From JAVBNT01 sp031551355 (lineage in GTDB: Bacteria > Vulcanimicrobiota > CADAWZ01): 64,000 nt of DNA. The DNA is taken from contig JAVBNT010000024.1 of assembly GCA_031551355.1 (NCBI GenBank), forward strand, positions 44,655-108,654. Reading direction: 5' to 3'. The notes beneath the pieces are model-generated. The model was not told the origin of the DNA and searched no databases. It saw only the letters and a list, made by a program, of their open reading frames with translations. A program made the translations under genes and the position numbers. This document shows, piece after piece, positions 27,751-36,322 of this stretch; positions within the stretch are counted from its first letter, which is position 1; each line of letters begins with the position of its first letter.

Positions 27751-29649
27751 TTACTTAAGTTTATATCCCAAAAGTAACATCGTAACATCGTCAAACTGCG
27801 GAGCTTCTCCGGAGAAAACCTCGATTTCCGTCTTTATTCCTTTTATGATCTCTGCAAAACCGGATTCTTTCAAATTATTTATAATCTTCAACAGTCTTGA
27901 TTCCGTAAACATATCGTCTGACGGATTGTTGGCCTCCGTCACTCCGTCGGTATATAAAAACAGCATATCCCCGTCATTAAGATTAATTATCCCCTCTTCA
28001 TAAACAATATCATCGATCATCGCCAGCACCATTCCCGGGGACATTTTTAAAAACTCAAAACAATCACTTCCCTGTTTTACCGCCGGAGACAGATGGCCGG
28101 CATTTACATATGTAAAAAGTCCTGTCTTCAAATTCAGAATACCGAGAAGGGAAGTCACAAACATATTGGCACCGTTCCCTTCGCACAGCAGCCTGTTTAC
28201 CTTGGTAAAAATTTCAGCGGGAGACAGTTTTTGAGAGGCATAATCCTTAATAAGCGTTTTCGCTACAACCATAAAAAGTGCCGCAGGTATTCCCTTGCCG
28301 GAAACATCCCCAATCGCAATGCATAAATTTTCGTCATCAATAAAAAAGAAATCGTAAAAATCTCCGCCGACTTCCCTTGACGGAATCATCACCGCATCCA
28401 GTTTAAACTCATCATATGAGGAAAAATCAGGGTGTATTGGCGGAAGCATTGACGACTGAATTTCCCTTGCCACGTCAAGCTCGGCCGACAACCGCTCTTT
28501 TTCCGCCGTCATAAGATTGATATTTTTTATATATTCCTTAATATTTGCCGTCATAGAGCCGAAAGCACCTGCCAAAACGGACAATTCATCGCCTGTATTC
28601 AGCTCTATTTCAGTATCAAGGTTTCCCCTGCCAATCTCCCTGGATTTTTCCACCAGATATGCAATAGGCCGGTTTAGCAGGCGGCTCAAAACAAAATACA
28701 TAAGAACAAAGACAAGCAATGTTACCAGATATACCGATGTGAGCAAAATAAGCTGCAGGCGGTTAATGTCTTCAAAAAGCTCATTTTTCGGAACATTGAC
28801 GGAAAACAGCAAGTTTTCATTGAGAATTTGGGTAAAGGAGAGATACTTAACACCGTTAACGGTAATGCCAGGCTCTCCCTTAATGACTGCATTCAGCCAT
28901 GTATATTCACCCAGCGACTCGCCTGTTCTGCCCTGTCTAATCGACTTTTCACTTAGGGCCATAACATAATCATTCTGAACATCGGCTATCAGGATAAAAC
29001 TATTATCTGTAGGCTTAAGAGCCGATATTGAATTTATGATCTTGTCGAGGTTAAAATCAACGGTGGAAACACCCACAAGTTCACCGTTTTCAGAGTGTAT
29101 GCCGCAGCCTATAGTAGTCATCAAAGATTTACTGCCCGCTTCATCAACATACGGGGAGGTCCATACAAAGTCATCACCGTTTTCCAGCTCGGTTATTATT
29201 GTTTTATACCATTTCTGATTGAAATAATCGTAAGTATCACTCTCAAAGGCAGGATCGTAGACCATTTTGCCGTTTTTTTTGTAAGTATAAAAACAGACAT
29301 TTTTTTTATCCGGGCTTATAGCATACGGCTTAAACCAGATTCCACCGCCGATTGCCGACCTGTTGCTTTGCAGGGAGCGTTTAACAGCCAGTTCTCCAAG
29401 CCGCTGTGAACGGTCGCTGAAATCAAAATAAATTTTGCCCATCAGCGCCAGTTCAGCAGAATTATGCTGAATTTGTTCAATTGCCCTGTTTACTGCGTCC
29501 TTCTCTTCCTCTATCTGCCAGCGGCACTGCGATTCCACAATACTCCTGTGATATTTGTTCAGTCTGAAAGAAAGTAATGTTATCAGGGTACAAAAACAAA
29601 TTACAGTCAGTAATGTTATAAAAATTATCTTGCCTTTTATTGTTTTCAT
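27751..29649 (-). CDS. Sensor serine phosphatase: Cache-HAMP-SpoIIE (RsbU-like)
   Basis: A 632-residue transmembrane phosphatase of the PP2C/SpoIIE class. Layout: N-terminal membrane segment (residues ~6-26), extracytoplasmic sensor of dCache type (~35-300, with FYTYKKNGKMVYDPAFE and VWTSPYVDE), a second membrane segment (~300-320), HAMP domain (RPIAYLVEKSREIGRGNLD), a short coiled coil, then the SpoIIE domain with VGGDFYDFFFIDDENL, IGDVSGKGIPAALFM and LFLYTDGVTEA carrying the metal-binding aspartates. Such enzymes dephosphorylate STAS antagonists in partner-switching. The STAS gene lies 6 bases upstream in the same operon, which supports that reading. Signal unknown. Confidence 0.92.
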   Translation of the reverse strand: MKTIKGKIIFITLLTVICFCTLITLLSFRLNKYHRSIVESQCRWQIEEEKDAVNRAIEQIQHNSAELALMGKIYFDFSDRSQRLGELAVKRSLQSNRSAIGGGIWFKPYAISPDKKNVCFYTYKKNGKMVYDPAFESDTYDYFNQKWYKTIITELENGDDFVWTSPYVDEAGSKSLMTTIGCGIHSENGELVGVSTVDFNLDKIINSISALKPTDNSFILIADVQNDYVMALSEKSIRQGRTGESLGEYTWLNAVIKGEPGITVNGVKYLSFTQILNENLLFSVNVPKNELFEDINRLQLILLTSVYLVTLLVFVLMYFVLSRLLNRPIAYLVEKSREIGRGNLDTEIELNTGDELSVLAGAFGSMTANIKEYIKNINLMTAEKERLSAELDVAREIQSSMLPPIHPDFSSYDEFKLDAVMIPSREVGGDFYDFFFIDDENLCIAIGDVSGKGIPAALFMVVAKTLIKDYASQKLSPAEIFTKVNRLLCEGNGANMFVTSLLGILNLKTGLFTYVNAGHLSPAVKQGSDCFEFLKMSPGMVLAMIDDIVYEEGIINLNDGDMLFLYTDGVTEANNPSDDMFTESRLLKIINNLKESGFAEIIKGIKTEIEVFSGEAPQFDDVTMLLLGYKLK

Positions 29650-29655
29650 TAAAAA

Positions 29656-29952
29656 CTACTCAAAGTCGGCAAGCTGGGTAAATCCGGTTGTTTTAAGAAT
29701 TTCCATTATTGTGCTGTTGGCATTTCTGATAATCATTTTGCCCTGTTTTTTCATCACTTTTGAACAGGTAAAAAATGTTCTTAAACCGGCACTGGATATA
29801 TAAGCGAGCTGTGCCAGATCAATAACCAGTTCGTTAATTCCTGTCAGTGATGTTTTAATGTCCTCATCAAACTCCGGAGAAGTTTGCGCATCCAGTCTCC
29901 CGGTAAAAGCAATTTCCAGTTTTTCAGCAGATTGTTTTTTTGTAAATGCCAT
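29656..29952 (-). CDS. STAS-domain anti-sigma-factor antagonist (RsbV/SpoIIAA-like)
   Basis: A 98-residue single STAS domain. The phosphorylatable serine region is AYISSAGLRTFF (Ser53/Ser54). ITGRLDAQTSPEFD-type N-terminal strand and VIDLAQL strand are typical. In partner-switching the unphosphorylated protein binds the RsbW-type kinase and frees its target; the SpoIIE phosphatase encoded just downstream would reset it. No sigma factor or free-standing RsbW kinase gene is in the window, but an RsbW-like domain is fused to the MATE transporter at 34508-36280. GAAAGG precedes the start. Confidence 0.92.
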   Translation of the reverse strand: MAFTKKQSAEKLEIAFTGRLDAQTSPEFDEDIKTSLTGINELVIDLAQLAYISSAGLRTFFTCSKVMKKQGKMIIRNANSTIMEILKTTGFTQLADFE

Positions 29953-30161
29953 AGTATTAAAACCTTTCTTCCAAAAATATTACTAAACAATATTTTATCT
30001 TCACCATTATATTCCCTCTCAAAAAATTAACAGTTGTCCGCCGGCAAAAACAATTTTGAATATTCAGCCGTAAGGCTCAAAGAGGATTAATAACATAAAA
30101 CTCTAAACCCAGAGATAACGGAATTAATAAAATTCATTGAAGTGTCGAAAGGTAGGATAAT

Positions 30162-31307
30162 ATGGATTACAGGGAACTTGGCAGAACAGGTAAAAAAACC
30201 GGTATTATTGGCCTTGGATGTGAACATCTTGACGGAAAACCATACGACCAGGTTAAAGAAACAATAGACACGGCTATAGAGCATGGCATTAATATAATGG
30301 ACGTATTCATGCCCGGCAGGGAGGTCAGAGAAAATATTGCCAAAGCAATAGGAAAAAACCGCGATAAAGTCATGATACAGGGACATATAGGCTCCACAGA
30401 TGTAGGGAAGCAGTATGATATAAGCCGTGAGCTGCCGGTAGTAAAACAATACTTTGAAGACATGCTGAGAATTTTCGGCGGCTACATAGATTTGGGAATG
30501 ATGTTCTTTATTGATTCCGAAAAGGACTTCAAGGGAATATTCGAAACCGGATTTGCCGAATACGTAAGTCAACTCAAACAAAACGGAGACATTGGGCACA
30601 TCGGATTCAGTTCACATAATCCGGAAATGGCCATGCGGGCCATTGCAACAGGCTTGCCTGAAATGATGATGTTCAGCATCAATCTGGCATTTGATCTATA
30701 TCCGTCTGACAAAAATGTCCTTGACGGCCTGGAAGGATCACTGGACTCTTCACTGTTCAGAGGCATAGACCCGAGCCGGGCCAAGCTCTATAAACTATGC
30801 GAGCAAAAAGGAATCGGCATAACGGTAATGAAAACTCTCGGAGCCGGAAAACTGCTGTCTCCGGAACATACGCCGTTCACCGGACAGATGAGCGTAGCGC
30901 AGTGCATACACTATGCGCTCACACGCCCCGCTGTTGCCAGCGTACTGCTGGGCTGCAAATCAGGTGCTGAAATTACCGAGGCCGTAAAATACCTTGATTT
31001 AAACGAAGCCGAACGAGATTATACACCAATGCTCGCGTCAATTAAAAATGATTTCCGCGGAAGCTGCGTTTACTGCAGCCACTGCCAGCCATGCCCTGTT
31101 AATATAGACATTGCCGCCGTAAATAAATACCTCGACATTGCCCGGCTGAATGAGACGGATGTTCCGCAATCAATCCGAGCACACTATAATGAACTTGAAA
31201 ACGGCGGCAGTAAATGTATCAAATGCGGTCACTGTGAAAGCCGCTGCCCGTTTGGAGTTGAGATCATTAAGAATATGGAGAAAGCCGCCCAGCTATTCTT
31301 CAAATAA
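30162..31307 (+). CDS. Aldo/keto reductase-fold protein with C-terminal 2x[4Fe-4S] ferredoxin domain
   Basis: N-terminal (beta/alpha)8 aldo/keto reductase domain (about 1-270) starting MDYRELGRTGKKTGIIGLGCEHL, then a ferredoxin part with CVYCSHCQPCP and CIKCGHCESRCPFGVE, enough cysteines for two 4Fe-4S clusters. The usual AKR tetrad looks degraded: the region that normally reads DTAxxYG is MDVFMPGREVREN, keeping Asp but not Tyr, and the catalytic Lys position in VMIQGHIG is Gln. That suggests Fe-S-linked redox chemistry different from ordinary NADPH carbonyl reduction. GAAAGGTAGGAT precedes the start. It is monocistronic, ending at a terminator. Confidence 0.85.
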   Translation: MDYRELGRTGKKTGIIGLGCEHLDGKPYDQVKETIDTAIEHGINIMDVFMPGREVRENIAKAIGKNRDKVMIQGHIGSTDVGKQYDISRELPVVKQYFEDMLRIFGGYIDLGMMFFIDSEKDFKGIFETGFAEYVSQLKQNGDIGHIGFSSHNPEMAMRAIATGLPEMMMFSINLAFDLYPSDKNVLDGLEGSLDSSLFRGIDPSRAKLYKLCEQKGIGITVMKTLGAGKLLSPEHTPFTGQMSVAQCIHYALTRPAVASVLLGCKSGAEITEAVKYLDLNEAERDYTPMLASIKNDFRGSCVYCSHCQPCPVNIDIAAVNKYLDIARLNETDVPQSIRAHYNELENGGSKCIKCGHCESRCPFGVEIIKNMEKAAQLFFK

Positions 31308-31340
31308 TCAAACCAATTGAAACCGGCGAATCTGTATCAT

Positions 31341-31387
31341 AAACAGAAAGGCCCTCATTCCGACGTAGTAAAGGGGCCTTTCTGTTT
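31341..31387 (+). terminator. Rho-independent terminator after the aldo/keto reductase
   Basis: AAACAGAAAGGCCCT pairs with AGGGGCCTTTCTGTTT (one extra G in the right arm) around a 16-base loop. A T-rich tract begins within the right arm. Confidence 0.8.
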
Positions 31388-31606
31388 GCTTTAATATCTT
31401 CACCCGTTTGAATTGGTTTTTTATTTTTATTTAATTTGTCGTTAATTTGAGTTTTTTGGGTAAAATAATTACAGGCACCTTATAATCCTGCAGACACGAT
31501 TTAGCGCCTCTTTTTATCTTACAAAACAACTGAAAACCGGTAACTGACAACTGACAACTTATAAAAATATTTATTTTTTAAGACCAATCTACGCAGCCTC
31601 AGGATA

Positions 31607-31636
31607 TTGACAAACCTTTTATAAGAACATTATAAT
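31607..31636 (+). promoter_or_regulatory. Sigma-70-type promoter for the first pirin-like gene
   Basis: A perfect TTGACA (31607-31612) and a perfect TATAAT (31631-31636) with an 18-base spacer. The expected start of transcription leaves a leader of about 90 bases before the 31735 gene. The rest of the 427-base gap holds the terminator above and no gene. Confidence 0.75.
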
Positions 31637-31734
31637 ACATTTATATTAAATAAATTTCTTTTCACTCTATTCAATAGTTTATTTTCAAAAACTCATAATA
31701 CACTATAAAAATAAAGAGAAAGGCAGTTATCGGA

Positions 31735-32481
31735 ATGATTAAAAGTATCATAAAATTTTCGAAGGGCCATAAAATCTGGGACAGAGCCGGAAGCGAGCTT
31801 ACAAGAATGATTGGTCATGATGATATCAAGGAAGCCAATCCGTTTATTTCATTGAACGTACTGGATTCCACGAATCAATTTAAACATATCAAAGAATTTT
31901 CTATACACCCACATCAGGGAATTGAATGTGATTTTCCGTGTCCCCCCTTTAATAATGGGGAGAAAATATCCGCAGAAGAATCACAATGGCTTACAGCTGG
32001 CAACGGTATATTGAATGTTGAGATGTCCGAGGAACGAAACAAATTGTTTGGAATGCAGCTTTGGGTTGAGCTGTCAGAACAAAATAAAGCACCTCTACAG
32101 GATTGCCTATGCATAACAAATGAAATTAACGGAAACGTAAAGCAGAACAGGGGTACTGTTAAAATCATTACAGGCAATTTCGGCAAGATAAAACGCATAG
32201 ACAGTGAGTATATAAAAACTCTGATTATGGATATTAAGTTAAATCCTCAGAAACAGCTATCAATACCTGTGGAAGAAAAATATACAATTCTTATTTATAT
32301 TCTTGAAGGAAACGGTTTCTTTGGGCCCGGCATGCGCAAGGCAGATAAAAAAACGGCATTAATTTTCGGAAAAGGAGACAAATTCATTGCCAGCTCAGGT
32401 CCTATGGGGCTCAGATTTGTATTATATGGCGGACTGCCGTCAAACAAAGCCGGTAAAAACAAAAAAACTCATAAGTTATAA
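31735..32481 (+). CDS. Pirin-like cupin protein 1 (incomplete metal site)
   Basis: Bicupin protein of the pirin family, 248 residues, probably cytoplasmic. Clear family landmarks are NPFISLNVLDS, SIHPHQGIE (His58 and His60, the first two metal ligands), QWLTAGNGI and a C-terminal cupin with ILIYILEGNGFFGPG. The third ligand is changed: pirins have GIxHxE, here GILNVE, so the His is Asn94 while Glu96 stays. The stretch between the HPH motif and QW is shorter and unlike the usual TY-x-G-x-x-H-D-S segment. Pirins include quercetin dioxygenases and transcription cofactors; no reaction can be claimed here. Related to the next gene. Confidence 0.78.
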   Translation: MIKSIIKFSKGHKIWDRAGSELTRMIGHDDIKEANPFISLNVLDSTNQFKHIKEFSIHPHQGIECDFPCPPFNNGEKISAEESQWLTAGNGILNVEMSEERNKLFGMQLWVELSEQNKAPLQDCLCITNEINGNVKQNRGTVKIITGNFGKIKRIDSEYIKTLIMDIKLNPQKQLSIPVEEKYTILIYILEGNGFFGPGMRKADKKTALIFGKGDKFIASSGPMGLRFVLYGGLPSNKAGKNKKTHKL

Positions 32482-32875
32482 ATAAACAGAAAAAATTACA
32501 GGCGGTTGAGTATATCGGACAACACTTAATAAAAGGATAATCAATCTTTCTGCAGCCAAACCAAAAAGTGACTGCCTTATCATCGTAATTTGTTAAGCTG
32601 GTTTCAGTTTTTATAGCATCACGGATATCAGGGGGGAGTTCGTGAGAGCGCATATAAAACCAATTTTAAAATTTTTATTTTGAAATTTAATGGATTTCAA
32701 AATAAAATTCTCATTATTTATTCCTGCATACAGGGGTAAAAAGATCCTCCCTTTGCCTGAAACAAGGTAACAACAAAACATTCCCTCGCTCTACACCACT
32801 ATAATATCATCCTTAATTACAAAAAACCAAGCTCAATGGGAATCAGGTTCTTACTATTTAAGGAGGATTTTAACT
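32482..32875. other. Intergenic region between the pirin-like genes
   Basis: No gene seen. It holds an AT-only near-palindrome at about 32672-32708 (TATTTTGAAAT, 7-base loop, exact complement), a TATAAT-like box at 32800-32805 without a good -35, and AAGGAGGAT at 32860-32868 serving the next gene. The two pirin-like genes are therefore probably transcribed separately. Confidence 0.5.
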
Positions 32876-33718
32876 ATGGAACTTAAAGGCATAAAAAATA
32901 TAAAAAAAGTAATAAACGTCCAGCCGGCAGCGGAAGGTTCCGGAGCAAATCTGAGCAGGGTCCTTGGCTACTCGGATACAGATAAAATAGATCCCTTTTT
33001 AGTGCTTGATATATTTGATTCGGTAAAATCCGAAGGTCACATAAAAGATTTTTGCATACGAAACCACACGGGAGTGGAGACCCTCACCTACCTTATCCAT
33101 GGAATAATAAATTATAAAGACACAAACGGCAACTTAGGACAAATCATTGGCGGGCAGGCACAATGGGTTAATTACGGCAGTGCCATACTGCATAAAAAAA
33201 TACCCCAAAAGCACGGAAGAATGCTGGGCCTTCATATCTGGATAAATGTTCCGGAGAATAAAAAAATCAGTAAAATTCCATACCTGAATATTCATCAAAA
33301 TGATATGCCTAAAATTGAAGAAAAAAACTGTACAGTTAAAATTATCACCGGAAAATATAAAGACATTGAAGGCCCCTATAGCCAATCAATCAATCCTCTA
33401 ATATTGGATATTAAAGTAAAACCCGGCTACGACTTCCTGCATGTGATTCCGGAAGCTTTTAATTCCTTCATCTATATTCTGGAAGGAAGCGGTGCCTTTG
33501 GCAATAGCATTAATCAGATAGGTGAAAATACGGCTGTCATTCTTGACGATGGAGATTCTGTATTTATAAAATCAGGAAAAAAAGGAATGCGCTTTATACT
33601 TTTTGCCGGTCAGCCTATAAAGGAACCTATTCCCTGTGGAAGAAAGGCTGTAATGAATGCGGAAGAAAAATTAAACAGGACTTTTCTAAACTTGCATACA
33701 GGTAGAGTTTTGCAATAA
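32876..33718 (+). CDS. Pirin-like cupin protein 2 (incomplete metal site)
   Basis: 280-residue pirin family bicupin. Landmarks: DPFLVLDIFDS, NHTGVETLTYLIHGIINY, DTNGNLGQIIGGQAQWV, AILHKKIP and the C-terminal cupin SFIYILEGSGAFG. Of the four canonical ligands (HxH and HxE) it keeps His64 and His106 but has Arg62 for the first His and Lys108 for the Glu. Thus it lost the two ligands that are the complement (in part) of those lost by the other pirin-like protein. A strong AAGGAGGAT site precedes the ATG. Whether it binds metal is doubtful. Confidence 0.82.
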   Translation: MELKGIKNIKKVINVQPAAEGSGANLSRVLGYSDTDKIDPFLVLDIFDSVKSEGHIKDFCIRNHTGVETLTYLIHGIINYKDTNGNLGQIIGGQAQWVNYGSAILHKKIPQKHGRMLGLHIWINVPENKKISKIPYLNIHQNDMPKIEEKNCTVKIITGKYKDIEGPYSQSINPLILDIKVKPGYDFLHVIPEAFNSFIYILEGSGAFGNSINQIGENTAVILDDGDSVFIKSGKKGMRFILFAGQPIKEPIPCGRKAVMNAEEKLNRTFLNLHTGRVLQ

Positions 33719-33813
33719 AAATAAATACCGGCAAATGCTAATATATTCCGCAATAAGTCCATTGTGTCTCAGATCCGCAGTCTATGACTCCTAGTAGTGA
33801 TACAACATCCGGA

Positions 33814-33855
33814 GCAATGAATTGAATTTGCAAGTTGTCAAATTCAATTCATTGC
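33814..33855. terminator. Perfect 17-bp AT-rich hairpin between converging genes
   Basis: GCAATGAATTGAATTTG (33814-33830) and its exact complement (33839-33855) flank an 8-base loop. It covers the stop codon of the PPTase gene on the minus strand. No long T-tract follows on either strand, so terminator function is probable rather than certain. Confidence 0.55.
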
Positions 33856-34503
33856 CGATAAATTCAAAAATTCATCCACAGACCACACTTTGCAAGCGAC
33901 ATCACCAGGCATTGATTCACTTGCAAGGCAATAAAGATGCCCGTCAATTACATCCCATTGCAGAAACCATTCCTCACCGTTAACCCGGCAAAAAGCTCTT
34001 TCAAACGGAATCACCGTAAAACTTTCCGGCGGCAAATGAAATCCCAGTCCGGATGCTTTCATCACGCTTTCCTTGGCCGTCCACAACTTAAAAAATACCG
34101 CCTGTGATTCTTCGGTTGTAAGCCCCGGCTTTTCAAATTCCGCACATTCAAGAGGCGTAAAACACCGCTCAGCAACGGCAGGATCGAAGCTGCGTAATTT
34201 TTCTATATCAACACCAAGGCGGCAGTCACCGGAGGCAAGAATCACATAGTCACCGCCATGCGACAGATTAAAATGAAGCCCGTCGTTAGACAAGTTTGGT
34301 TTATCGTAAACGCCGTAAACAATATCTTCATCGGACTCCACTCCCAGAACAGAGCGCAGCAAAAGACCGGCTCCCATGGAACGCAGCCGGTCCCCAACCT
34401 TCATATAGCGGCAGGTTTTTTCACGCCTTTTCGGAGTAAGCAAACCAAGCAGTATTTCATAACCGCTGTTAAGTTGATTTATGCCAATAATATCAAGCCG
34501 CAC
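33844..34503 (-). CDS. Sfp-type 4'-phosphopantetheinyl transferase (second)
   Basis: 219-residue PPTase with all canonical motifs: HFNLSHGGDYV, LGVDIEKL, and FKLWTAKESVMKASG (intact WxxKExxxK). I choose the GTG at 34503: it lies 4 bases after the MATE stop, with AAGGAAAG about 10 bases upstream. Extending to 34581 would add 26 residues that overlap MATE and have no family similarity. The gene follows the MATE-kinase fusion in the same operon. Likely clients are the carrier domains of the NRPS at 41695-48969. It is only distantly similar to the PPTase of the lipid locus. Confidence 0.9.
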   Translation of the reverse strand: MRLDIIGINQLNSGYEILLGLLTPKRREKTCRYMKVGDRLRSMGAGLLLRSVLGVESDEDIVYGVYDKPNLSNDGLHFNLSHGGDYVILASGDCRLGVDIEKLRSFDPAVAERCFTPLECAEFEKPGLTTEESQAVFFKLWTAKESVMKASGLGFHLPPESFTVIPFERAFCRVNGEEWFLQWDVIDGHLYCLASESMPGDVACKVWSVDEFLNLSAMN

Positions 34504-34507
34504 TCGG

Positions 34508-36280
34508 TTATCTTTCCTTTTTAATGTAAATAAGAATACAATTAAGTCCCAGAGTATAGCTGTATTCCACTTTTTCGGCAATTGTTTTCACAAGGTTTAT
34601 TCCATGATAGAAGAACTCACCTTCCTCTTCTTCATACGTTTTAGTGGGGTCAAACTGCGCGCCGTCCTCTCTTAAACTGACAATGACCGTATCCTCAAGT
34701 ATTCTCACAAAAATATCAATATAGTTTGTTTTATCGGAAGATTGATAACTGTATTTTATGGTATTGGTCGCCATCTCTTCAATGGCAAGACCGACATAAT
34801 TTGCAGTGATGTCATTAATGCCGTTGTCAAGGCAGAATTTTATAACCTTCTCGGAAAGCTCTATAGCGTCGCTCTGTTTGTTTTGGATCGTAAACTCAAG
34901 AACATGTTCATCAGCAGAGGCCGGCAGCATATAAAGACCCTTGATCTTCCCCGAAGATTTTACGGAAAGATAGTGGGCGGCACACAGGATAATAATAAAA
35001 GTTATTATCTCTGTCAGGACAAACGAGCTCCAGATACCGTATGCACCGAAGAATTTAGACAGTATAAACGCCAGCGGCACGACGATTGCCAGTCCCTGCA
35101 GAACTGCAAGCACGGAAGAAAACGCCGGTCTCTGAATTGTCTGGGTATAATAGATCATCAGAAATGAAAACCCGACCCCCGGCAGACTTAAAGAAAAAAT
35201 TCTTATAGCCGGGATACTTATTGCCAGATCAGCAGGTGAGGAAACGCCGAAAAGTCCCAGTATAAAGGCGGGAAAAAGTTCAAAAACGGCGACACAGATA
35301 ACAGATGAAAGCATGATCACCGACAGGGCTCTTTTTAAAGTAAAGCTTATGCCGTTATAATCCTTCTCACCGTAAAGCATACCGACAATAGGCATCATTG
35401 TCTGTGAGGCTCCGGCAATAAACATGGAGATCATAGAAAGGCAGGACAGGCATACAGAAAAAGCCACCATTCCCGAAGGACCGACAACAGCAAGCACGAT
35501 ATTGTTGATGAAAAGGGTTTTAAAGAACAGCAACCCCTTACCCAAAGCACTGGAAGTGCCGGTTTTCAAAATATCGGCGGTATGGGCGGCAAACTTTTTC
35601 AAATTAAGAACAAAATGCATCGTATTCTTTTTTGACAGATAATACGGAAGCAGCATCAAAGAACCGACAACATATCCGAGAACAGTCGATAAGGCCGCGC
35701 CGCCTATATCCATATGAAACACTTTAAGAAAAATAATATCCAGCGTCAGGTTGACTACATTGGCGACGATCAATACCGACGAAGCAAGATGCGGCTGGCC
35801 GTCGGTTCTGACAAAATAGACAATCCCCGGAAGCACCATAAAAAACGGCGCTCCCCAGATAAAATAGACCATAAATCTGGAGGCCAGTGGCGTCAGTTCA
35901 TTACCGCCGGTCATAATATTGCATATCGGCTTGAGGAAGATTATTCCCAATACCGTAATGAGCACGCTCATTACCAGCATGCCGACAAGTGAGGCGGTAT
36001 AAATCTCATTAACGGATTGTGCGTCGCGTTTACCTTTGTAATAGGCTACAAGCGTCGAGCCGCCAATACCGAAAAGCGAATGGCAGACATTAAAAAACAT
36101 TGTCAGCGGCAAAGCCAGATTAACGGCGGCCAGAGCCTTGGGGCCAAGGATGTTGCCGACAATAATGCCGTCGATAATAATGCTCATAGACAGAGCCATC
36201 GTCATCAGAATCGTCGGCGCAAAATACTTGGCAAACCGCCGGTATAAAACTTCACCGTTTCTTTCGAACATAATAGTCAT
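34508..36280 (-). CDS. MATE multidrug/toxin exporter fused to an RsbW-like HATPase domain
   Basis: A 590-residue two-part protein. Residues ~1-450 are a MATE-type antiporter with about twelve membrane helices (for example IIDGIIVGNILGPKALAAVNL and FGIGGSTLVAYYKGKRD). Residues ~455-590 are a cytoplasmic GHKL ATPase of the RsbW/SpoIIAB class: the N-box GLAIEEMATNTIKYSY, DGAQFDPT as the G1-like box, and FYHGINLVKTIAEKVEY as a modified G2. The join occurs after a short linker (GLYMLPASADEH). Such a domain normally phosphorylates a STAS protein. This suggests transport controlled by, or acting on, the nearby SpoIIE/STAS pair. The PPTase gene follows after 4 bases. Confidence 0.88.
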   Translation of the reverse strand: MTIMFERNGEVLYRRFAKYFAPTILMTMALSMSIIIDGIIVGNILGPKALAAVNLALPLTMFFNVCHSLFGIGGSTLVAYYKGKRDAQSVNEIYTASLVGMLVMSVLITVLGIIFLKPICNIMTGGNELTPLASRFMVYFIWGAPFFMVLPGIVYFVRTDGQPHLASSVLIVANVVNLTLDIIFLKVFHMDIGGAALSTVLGYVVGSLMLLPYYLSKKNTMHFVLNLKKFAAHTADILKTGTSSALGKGLLFFKTLFINNIVLAVVGPSGMVAFSVCLSCLSMISMFIAGASQTMMPIVGMLYGEKDYNGISFTLKRALSVIMLSSVICVAVFELFPAFILGLFGVSSPADLAISIPAIRIFSLSLPGVGFSFLMIYYTQTIQRPAFSSVLAVLQGLAIVVPLAFILSKFFGAYGIWSSFVLTEIITFIIILCAAHYLSVKSSGKIKGLYMLPASADEHVLEFTIQNKQSDAIELSEKVIKFCLDNGINDITANYVGLAIEEMATNTIKYSYQSSDKTNYIDIFVRILEDTVIVSLREDGAQFDPTKTYEEEEGEFFYHGINLVKTIAEKVEYSYTLGLNCILIYIKKER

Positions 36281-36322
36281 TCCTTTGTGTTGTTTAGGAT
36301 TAAAAGTAATAAAATAATAAAC

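Noticed and set aside
30087..30599. 170-residue minus-strand frame across the aldo/keto reductase
   Set aside because: It lies opposite a clearly recognisable enzyme and has no family features.
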